This document shows positions 16,645 through 22,305 of a stretch of 26,531 nt of DNA, piece by piece (position 1 is the first letter of the stretch; the number at the start of each line of letters is the position of its first letter). A program made the position numbers and the translations under genes. The stretch is taken from assembly GCA_023230795.1 (NCBI GenBank), contig JALNWR010000003.1:1-26531 (forward strand). The letters run 5' to 3'. A model generated the notes under the pieces. It was not told the DNA's origin, searched no databases, and saw only the letters and a list, made by a program, of their open reading frames with translations. Source of the DNA: Candidatus Cloacimonadota bacterium. Lineage in GTDB: Bacteria > Cloacimonadota > Cloacimonadia > Cloacimonadales > Cloacimonadaceae.

Positions 16645-17262
16645 TTATTCGGGCTCAATACCGATAATCAGTAGTGGTACCGGTGGACTGCTTCTGCCTT
16701 GACGCATAACGTTATAGACCTCCCCCTCATAATATGCTATGCCGCTGGACATCTGAGCTTGCAAAGACTTCATGGGCAATATCTCAATTCCCAGATTGAT
16801 AACACCACCTGAGAAAAACAGCATGTGCTTAACAAACAAGTCAAAGGCGACGAAGGCATATTCCCCGAATTGAACTTCTACAGCCACCTTGTCTTTTACA
16901 AAGTCAGTTTGCTTATAGCTGTAGATTGGGTTTTTCTCTCCTTTTGATTCGAGGAATTCCTTCTGTTGAGCCGCAGGCATATCCAAACTTGCAAGCATCA
17001 GTTCTCTATTATGAGTTATATAGTAGCTATATCTTGATTCTGCCCAATTCAAAGCTGAAAAATTGTTTTTAAAGGCTAAGTTCAGATCAGCCGGACTATA
17101 CAAAATTTCGCCTTTCTTCGTCTTTTCTTTGCTGATTTTTGTTTTGCACGATTCAGCATCAATACTGGCTATTACTCTCTTGATTTCATCGTATAAGGGT
17201 TTGTGATGGACAATCAAGTATTCCTCACCGTTCATGTGTGAAAAGGTCTTTGCTATCTTCAT
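16645..17262 (-). CDS. BglII/BstYI-family type II restriction endonuclease
   Basis: A 205-residue protein that fits the BglII/BstYI endonuclease family. The catalytic set is visible as Asp120, Glu129 and Gln131 in TDFVKDKVAVEVQFG. This spacing (D, +9 E, +11 Q) is the unusual E-x-Q active site known from BglII (D84, E93, Q95). The following stretch EYAFVAFDLFVKHMLFFSGG and ILPMKSLQAQMSSGIAYYEG is family-typical. Length is close to BstYI. By homology the target would be AGATCT or the broader RGATCY, but specificity is inferred. The start at 17262 is chosen because it overlaps the methyltransferase's original stop as ATGA, with GGAG seven bases upstream. An in-frame upstream start at 17295 lacks these features. 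The paired methyltransferase is broken, so the endonuclease may be inactive or otherwise tolerated. Confidence 0.85.
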   Translation of the reverse strand: MKIAKTFSHMNGEEYLIVHHKPLYDEIKRVIASIDAESCKTKISKEKTKKGEILYSPADLNLAFKNNFSALNWAESRYSYYITHNRELMLASLDMPAAQQKEFLESKGEKNPIYSYKQTDFVKDKVAVEVQFGEYAFVAFDLFVKHMLFFSGGVINLGIEILPMKSLQAQMSSGIAYYEGEVYNVMRQGRSSPPVPLLIIGIEPE

Positions 17263-17514
17263 TTTTGCTCTCCAAAGATGCTGAGGTTTTTCCACTCATC
17301 AGGCTTGGCAGCCACTTTGCGTTTTGAGGTATGATTCTATCGAGGTTTTAACTTCGTAAGACTTCCCAATATTGTATGGAGGGGAAGTAATAATTAAGTT
17401 TATGGAATTGCTGTCCATGCTCGTAAGTACACTGAGAGCATCACTATTCTCAATAGCATATCTATGCTTCGTTGATTCGAAATCACAGAAGCTTTCGTAA
17501 TATTGTAATTGCAT
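17259..17514 (-). pseudogene. Internally deleted DNA methyltransferase of the R-M locus
   Basis: The N-terminal fragment (17514 to about 17320) starts with a good ATG after AGGGAG. It encodes a DNA methyltransferase beginning, including the catalytic motif TSPPYNIGKSYE. It then leaves the family pattern and stops at 17299. In another frame, 17321-17259 reads RKVAAKPDEWKNLSIFGEQK and stops with TGA overlapping the endonuclease ATG, just as an intact methyltransferase C-terminus would. The middle of the gene, normally about 200 residues including the SAM-binding FxGxG motif, is missing, and the two ends are out of frame. TSPPY indicates an amino-methyltransferase (N4C or N6A). It is either a real deletion or an assembly collapse. 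Confidence 0.85.
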
Positions 17515-17547
17515 TTATATCTCCCTGACATTCAATTATTGGACTAT

Positions 17548-17577
17548 GCGAATAAGTCTAAGGTCTTCACTATTCGC
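17548..17577. repeat. Inverted repeat in the R-M leader
   Basis: GCGAATA (17548-17554) and TATTCGC (17571-17577) are perfect inverted arms around a 16-base loop. They sit between the candidate promoter and the methyltransferase start, where an operator or leader hairpin could act. No controller-protein gene is nearby. Confidence 0.4.
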
Positions 17578-17585
17578 TAAATCCA

Positions 17586-17614
17586 CTTTTAAATCTAAGT
17601 ACTTTTCTTGTCAA
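17586..17614 (-). promoter_or_regulatory. Candidate promoter of the R-M locus
   Basis: On the minus strand a perfect TTGACA (17614-17609) is followed by 17 bases and TAAAAG (17591-17586, four of six positions). It points away from repeat copy B, whose eroded left end begins about 16 bases behind it. Transcription would start about 65 bases before the methyltransferase ATG. Confidence 0.45.
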
Positions 17615-17629
17615 CAACATTTCCTGCTG

Positions 17630-17903
17630 GCATTCCCCCAAAATATCGAGTCACTCTTTTGATAATGAAATTAATGATAGTATCTTAGCTATCATCTATG
17701 CCTATGTGTTTTAATTTATACTTTTGGCAGTTAAGATTCATGATTCCAGCATTAATATCCTCCTAATCCGAGTCCCATCGGGACGGCATTTTAGATAGCA
17801 AACTACAGCTACACAAGGTTATAGAGTCCTGTAGGGACGGCATTTCAGATAGCAAATACCGACCAGTTCATAATCAGACTCTCGTAAAATGGGGGAATGC
17901 CTG
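17630..17903. mobile_element. Palindromic element copy B, left arm largely eroded
   Basis: This occupies the middle of the 505-base stretch between the R-M locus and priA. The right arm (17736-17903) is about 97 percent identical to 12260-12428. At the left, 17630-17668 still begins GGCATTCCCCCA and keeps a loose likeness to the terminal inverted repeat. The intervening 17669-17735 does not match the left half of copy A. It is AT-rich with a small TGATAG/CTATCA inverted pair. So only the right half is preserved. Nothing else of note was seen in this stretch apart from the promoters listed. Confidence 0.7.
17736..17903 (+). repeat. Dispersed repeat, right arm of copy B
   Basis: This is the direct copy of 12260-12428. 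The hairpin units here are GTCCCATCGGGAC and GTCCTGTAGGGAC, each followed by a GGCATTT(T/C)AGATAGCAAA tail. Conservation ends within GGGGGAATGCCTG, the same boundary as in copy A. Confidence 0.92.
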
Positions 17904-17957
17904 CATTTCCTGGCATAACGAAAGAGACGAAGCAGATAGATCGCAAAGCAACTGAGC

Positions 17958-17986
17958 TTGCCGAACTCATGAGGAAGCTTTATATT
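17958..17986 (+). promoter_or_regulatory. Candidate promoter of priA
   Basis: TTGCCG (17958-17963), a 17-base spacer and TATATT (17981-17986, five of six positions) would start transcription near 17993. That is 27 bases before the ATG at 18020 and downstream of the other possible starts. The promoter therefore supports the shorter reading of priA. Confidence 0.5.
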
Positions 17987-18019
17987 GACAAAAAACCTGC
18001 TTTCAGATGTCTTCAATTC

Positions 18020-20371
18020 ATGTATTATTACAAAGTATGTCTTCCCTTGGGGATTGATAAGGATTTCAGTTATAGTAGCTCTCAGCGCATAGCTTTTGGT
18101 GCCCGGGTCTTGGTTCCGCTGCGGGCAAAGCTGATGCTCGGCATCTGTATGGAGGAGCTGAAGGCGGAGAATTATCGCTATAAAAGCGTGGTAGAGGTCC
18201 TGGATGAAGCGGCGGTCTTGCCTGAAGAGCTTTTGGAGATGGCAAAGTGGATGGCCTGGTATTATCATTGTTCAGTGGGGAAAGCTCTTTTTGCCATGCT
18301 GCCCAGCCGCTTGCAATGCGATGTGGATGCTGAAGCCAGCTGGATTGGTACGGATAGAGACATTCCGCAGGACTATCTCATTTTGTATGAAGCCCTGCAA
18401 AAGCAGGACAAACTGAAGCTGTCTGAGCTCAAACAAAGCCGACCGGATTATCCGGTTTACCGCATCGCAGAGGCTGCCCAAAGCGCCGGATACATCACCC
18501 TGGCACACAGGATTAAGCATCGGGACAAGCCCAGAAAAAAGAATTTCATCGAAACCACCGGCTTGGATTTTGAAGAAAACGACCTTCCATTGAGACAGCG
18601 AGAGGCTTGGGAGCTGATCAAGACGCAGCCGGAAAGTCCCTTTCTGATGGCAGATATCAGCAGCCTGATATCTTACAGCGCCCTAAAAGGTCTGGTCAAG
18701 AAAGGTATCATCCGCATTTTCCCGAAAGAGGTGCAAAATTCCGGCCTGCTCCGGGAAAAAGGCAGCGGAGCGAAAGATATCACCCTGACTGATGAGCAAA
18801 ATCAGGCTGTCAAAGAAATCCTGGAGGACTACGGCAAATACCGGGTTCATCTTCTGTATGGCATCACCGGTTCTGGCAAGACTGAGGTCTATATAGAGAT
18901 CATTCGCAAGTACCTTGAGGCCGGCAGCAGCGTGATCTTTTTGATTCCGGAGATAGCACTCACCCCGCAGATGCTGGACCGCTTTGATTCTCACTTTGGC
19001 GAGAACCTGGCAGTGATGCACAGTCAATTGACCGAAAATCAGAGATTTGCAGAGTGGCAGAAGATAAAAAGCGGAGATTGCCGGCTGGTGATCGGAGCTC
19101 GCAGCGCTGTGTTTGCCCCGATGCAAAATCTGGGGCTGATCATAGTGGATGAAGAACATGAAAGCAGCTATAAACAGGATAATGTGCCGCGTTATAACGG
19201 TCGTGATCTGGCCGTTTTGAGGGCGCAAAAAAGCGGGGCGCAGATCATCCTGGGCAGCGCTACTCCCTCTCTGGAAAGCTGGCACAATGCCCAGAGCGGG
19301 AAATACAGATTGCACCGCCTGAAGAAGCGCCCCATGAACTATACTCTGCCCAAAGTGCGGCTGATCAATCTCTGCGACATGCAAAATCCGGAATTGATCT
19401 CAGATGAGCTGGCCGGTGCTATCGCCGAGCGGCTTGAACGCAAAGAACAGGTCATCCTCTTTCAAAACCGCCGCGGCTATTCCTCTTTCGTGCAGTGCCT
19501 GAAGTGTGGCAAACTGATTACCTGTCCAAATTGTGAGATCAGCATGTACTATCACCGCGACCGCGAGGAGATGCAATGTCACTATTGCGGACACTTTTAT
19601 CCCATTCCCAGACGCTGTCCTTCCTGCAACGGATTCAGCTTTTCCTACGGCTCCCCCGGCACGCAAAAAGTGGAGCAGACCCTCAAGATGCTCTTCCCTT
19701 CCGCCAAGCTTTTGCGCATGGATAGCGATAGCTCCCGCAGCAATCTAAAGAGCATGTATCAACGCATGAAACGGCAGGAAATAGATATACTTTTGGGCAC
19801 GCAGATGATTTCAAAAGGGCTGGATTTTCCGGGCGTGACCCTGGTGGGCATCATCAATGCGGATATCAGCCTGAATATTCCGGATTTCAGAGCTTCGGAG
19901 CGCAGCTTTCAATTGATTACCCAAGTAGCTGGACGCAGCGGCCGTGCAGAAAAAACCGGAGAGGTGATCATCCAAACATACAACCCGGAGCATTACTCCA
20001 TCCAATGCGCCAGCCGGCAGGATTTTGAGAGCTTTGCCCTCGAGGAGATGGATTACAGAAAGCGGCTGAACTATCCACCTGCCTTCAGACTGGCACGCCT
20101 GCTCTATCAGGGCATAGACCTCGGCGAGCTCGTTCAGGAAATGGATAGGTTAAAGCGGACTTTTCTGCCACCGGAAAGTGATGACCTGATCATCCTGGGC
20201 CCCAGCCCCGCGCCTTTTGCCAAGATCAATCAGCTATTTCGCTATCACGTGATCCTCAAAGCGAGAACTACCAGCCAGATACGGGAAGCTGTAGCATATA
20301 TAGAAAAGGGATTTCAAGCCCAAAAGGGGATAAGCAAACAGATAGACATCGATCCGATGATGCTGATGTAA
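18020..20371 (+). CDS. priA: Primosomal protein N' (PriA helicase)
   Basis: PriA recognises stalled replication forks, unwinds DNA 3' to 5' and reloads the replisome. The 783-residue protein begins with the family N-terminus YYYKVCLPLGIDKDFSYS. It carries Walker A GITGSGKTE (281-289), the DEEH box (377-380) and eight zinc-binding cysteines (493, 496, 502, 505, 520, 523, 533, 536). The helicase C-terminal motifs are GTQMISKGLDFPGV and QVAGRSGRAEKTGEV. The same frame is open from 17897, but that start lies inside repeat copy B and adds 41 residues foreign to PriA. The ATG at 18020 is preferred although no clear Shine-Dalgarno precedes it; an ATG at 17969 is the alternative. It converges on enolase. 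Confidence 0.93.
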   Translation: MYYYKVCLPLGIDKDFSYSSSQRIAFGARVLVPLRAKLMLGICMEELKAENYRYKSVVEVLDEAAVLPEELLEMAKWMAWYYHCSVGKALFAMLPSRLQCDVDAEASWIGTDRDIPQDYLILYEALQKQDKLKLSELKQSRPDYPVYRIAEAAQSAGYITLAHRIKHRDKPRKKNFIETTGLDFEENDLPLRQREAWELIKTQPESPFLMADISSLISYSALKGLVKKGIIRIFPKEVQNSGLLREKGSGAKDITLTDEQNQAVKEILEDYGKYRVHLLYGITGSGKTEVYIEIIRKYLEAGSSVIFLIPEIALTPQMLDRFDSHFGENLAVMHSQLTENQRFAEWQKIKSGDCRLVIGARSAVFAPMQNLGLIIVDEEHESSYKQDNVPRYNGRDLAVLRAQKSGAQIILGSATPSLESWHNAQSGKYRLHRLKKRPMNYTLPKVRLINLCDMQNPELISDELAGAIAERLERKEQVILFQNRRGYSSFVQCLKCGKLITCPNCEISMYYHRDREEMQCHYCGHFYPIPRRCPSCNGFSFSYGSPGTQKVEQTLKMLFPSAKLLRMDSDSSRSNLKSMYQRMKRQEIDILLGTQMISKGLDFPGVTLVGIINADISLNIPDFRASERSFQLITQVAGRSGRAEKTGEVIIQTYNPEHYSIQCASRQDFESFALEEMDYRKRLNYPPAFRLARLLYQGIDLGELVQEMDRLKRTFLPPESDDLIILGPSPAPFAKINQLFRYHVILKARTTSQIREAVAYIEKGFQAQKGISKQIDIDPMMLM

Positions 20372-20438
20372 ACTCATAAGAAATGGGCTTCGCTATCGGG
20401 ACTTGAAAAAATCAACATGAAAACCATCAAGACAGAAA

Positions 20439-20460
20439 AAGCCTCTCATCTGAGAGGCTT
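20439..20460 (-). terminator. Terminator of enolase (shared hairpin with priA end)
   Basis: The hairpin AAGCCTCTC-ATCT-GAGAGGCTT lies 22 bases past the enolase stop. On the minus strand it is followed by TTTTTCTGTC, a good rho-independent signal. On the plus strand the tail is only TTATCC, so it would serve priA less well. Confidence 0.85.
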
Positions 20461-20481
20461 ATCCATATATGTAAGTTATGT

Positions 20482-21762
20482 TTAGCTAAGCTGTTTGATC
20501 ACGCTTTTTCCGGGGAAGTAAGCCTCTTCACCCAGTTCTTCTTCTATGCGGATGAGCTGATTGTATTTATCCACTCTTTCGCTGCGGGAGACAGAGCCGG
20601 TTTTGATTTGGCCGGTATTCATGGCTACGGCAAGGTCTGCGATGAAGGTATCTCCGGTTTCGCCGCTGCGATGGGAGACCACGCAGGTCCATCCTGCTTT
20701 GTGAGCGGTATTGATGGCATCGAGAGTCTCGGTTACGGTGCCGATCTGATTGAGTTTGATGAGTACAGAATTGGCGGCTTTCCTTTGGATACCCTGGCGG
20801 ATTAGCTTGGGATTGGTAACCAGAAGGTCATCACCTACGAGCTGGATTTTGTCGCCCAGTCTTACATTTTGCATGATCCAGCCATCCCAGTCGTTTTCAG
20901 CGAGGCCGTCTTCTATAGAGCAGATTGGGTATTTGGCCACCATCTCTTCGTAATAAGAGATCAGTTGATCACTGGAGAGGACTTTATTGTCAATCGCGTA
21001 TTTGCCGTCGGCTTGTACAAAGGAAGATGCCGCTGCGTCTATTGCGATATAAATATCTTCTCCGGGCTTGTATCCGGCTTTGGAGATGGCTTCCACGATC
21101 ACGATGAAGGCTTCTTCATTGGATTTGAGATTGGGAGCAAATCCCCCTTCATCACCCACTGACGTAGCCAGGCCGCGGCCTTTGAGGATAGCTTTGAGGG
21201 CGTGGAAGACTTCTGCATTCCAGCGGATAGCTTCCCGGAAACTTTTGGCGCCCAGGGGCATTATCATAAATTCCTGAATATCCACGTTGTTGTCGGCATG
21301 TTCTCCGCCATTGATGATGTTGCACATGGGAACCGGCAGGGTGAGGGCATTCACGCCGCCCAGATAGCGATAAAGCGGGATTTCTATCTCCATCGCAGAG
21401 GCTCTGGCTGCTGCCATGGAAACTGCCAGGATCGCATTAGCGCCCAGCTTGCCCTTATTGTCGGTAGCATCTAGTTCTATCATCATCTTGTCGAGCGTGG
21501 CCTGCTGCAGGGATTCCATGCCCAAGAGCTCGGGAGCGATGATCTCATTGACATTTTGTACTGCTTTCAGCGTACCTTTGCCCAGATAGCGGCTTTTGTC
21601 GCCGTCTCTGAGTTCCACGGCTTCCCGTTCTCCGGTAGATGCACCACTGGGTACACCTGCTCTGGCCATCACACCTGTCTCCAGATGTACATCTGCTTCC
21701 ACTGTGGGATTTCCACGGGAATCTAAGATTTCGCGTCCTTTGATATAAATAATTTCGGACAT
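20482..21762 (-). CDS. eno: Enolase
   Basis: Enolase interconverts 2-phosphoglycerate and phosphoenolpyruvate in glycolysis. The 426-residue protein is full length. It contains the N-terminal GREILDSRGNPTVEADV, the substrate-loop GVPSGASTGEREAVELRD, GEHADNNVDIQEFMIMP, the acid/base glutamates in VGDEGGFAPNL, the metal site SIEDGLAENDWDGW, the catalytic lysine in LIKLNQIGT, and SHRSGETGDTFIADLAVA. AGGAGG lies six bases before the ATG. A consensus-like promoter and a leader stem-loop lie just upstream, so it can be transcribed on its own, though it follows the C_GCAxxG gene on the same strand. Confidence 0.98.
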   Translation of the reverse strand: MSEIIYIKGREILDSRGNPTVEADVHLETGVMARAGVPSGASTGEREAVELRDGDKSRYLGKGTLKAVQNVNEIIAPELLGMESLQQATLDKMMIELDATDNKGKLGANAILAVSMAAARASAMEIEIPLYRYLGGVNALTLPVPMCNIINGGEHADNNVDIQEFMIMPLGAKSFREAIRWNAEVFHALKAILKGRGLATSVGDEGGFAPNLKSNEEAFIVIVEAISKAGYKPGEDIYIAIDAAASSFVQADGKYAIDNKVLSSDQLISYYEEMVAKYPICSIEDGLAENDWDGWIMQNVRLGDKIQLVGDDLLVTNPKLIRQGIQRKAANSVLIKLNQIGTVTETLDAINTAHKAGWTCVVSHRSGETGDTFIADLAVAMNTGQIKTGSVSRSERVDKYNQLIRIEEELGEEAYFPGKSVIKQLS

Positions 21763-21800
21763 TATTTCCTCCTGTATTGTATTAATAGTGCGGCACGTTC

Positions 21801-21838
21801 CTATCTGATCGGCACAAGCGCGGTATCAGATCAGGTAG
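21801..21838 (-). promoter_or_regulatory. Stem-loop in the enolase leader
   Basis: CTATCTGATC (21801-21810) and GATCAGGTAG (21829-21838) pair over nine of ten positions around an 18-base loop. The structure lies between the promoter and the ribosome-binding site and has no U-tract, so a leader structure or a protein-binding site is more likely than a terminator. Confidence 0.5.
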
Positions 21839-21841
21839 TGC

Positions 21842-21870
21842 ATTATAATATAGCTAATTAAGTTTGGCAA
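21842..21870 (-). promoter_or_regulatory. Promoter of enolase
   Basis: On the minus strand TTGCCA (21870-21865), a 17-base spacer and a perfect TATAAT (21847-21842) form a strong sigma-70-like promoter. The -35 lies within the last codons of the C_GCAxxG protein gene. The predicted leader is about 70 bases. Confidence 0.7.
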
Positions 21871-22297
21871 GCAAGTCTGCCAGGATTTCAGCGCCTTTGC
21901 CTATACACTTTGGGCAATGATGGTCCAAAGCCCCGGCTTGTATGGCCAGCTCTCTTTGGGCTGGATCGCTTACATCGTATCCCAGGATGGTTTTGCAATC
22001 TGTAGGCCCGATTTCTTTCTGCCAGCGCCGGAGCAATTCCATGGTCATTTCATCGCTTGCAGCTTTTTGGTCTTCATCATCTGCTTCAAAGTATCCACAG
22101 GCCAGGCCCAGAGCCATCAAAGCTCCGGTGAGCGCACCACAGGTAGCAGCCATTTTCATGCCGCCGCCAAAAGATGAAGCGAGCTTCATGGCCAGCTCCA
22201 GAGGCAGTCCGAAGTCTTCTGCAAATACGGATAACACACTCTGTGCGCAGTTAAAACCGGATTGGTGTTTTAGATTAGCAATTTCTGCTTTGCTCAT
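21854..22297 (-). CDS. C_GCAxxG_C_C-family redox-active protein
   Basis: A 147-residue protein of the putative redox-active family named for its cysteine pattern (TIGR01909 type). Seen here are Cys17 in SGFNCAQSVL, the glycine turn SSFGGGMKM, Cys53 in TCGALTGALMALGL, Cys101 in TDCKTILGYDV, and Cys128/Cys131 in HHCPKC. There is no signal peptide. The family is common in strict anaerobes; its biochemical role is unknown, and the cysteines suggest metal or disulfide chemistry. The start at 22297 has AGGA six bases upstream. An ATG two codons earlier (22303) leaves no room for it. It follows the secreted beta-helix gene by a few bases and precedes enolase. Confidence 0.88.
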   Translation of the reverse strand: MSKAEIANLKHQSGFNCAQSVLSVFAEDFGLPLELAMKLASSFGGGMKMAATCGALTGALMALGLACGYFEADDEDQKAASDEMTMELLRRWQKEIGPTDCKTILGYDVSDPAQRELAIQAGALDHHCPKCIGKGAEILADLLAKLN

Positions 22298-22305
22298 GTT
22301 CATTC

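Noticed and set aside
11993..17903. Composite transposon bounded by the two elements
   Set aside because: No transposase is encoded between the copies, copy B has lost its left arm, and the enclosed genes look like housekeeping genes.
17897..18019. Longer N-terminus for PriA
   Set aside because: The start lies in the repeat element and upstream of the predicted promoter. The first 41 residues are unlike PriA, whose family N-terminus begins at 18020.
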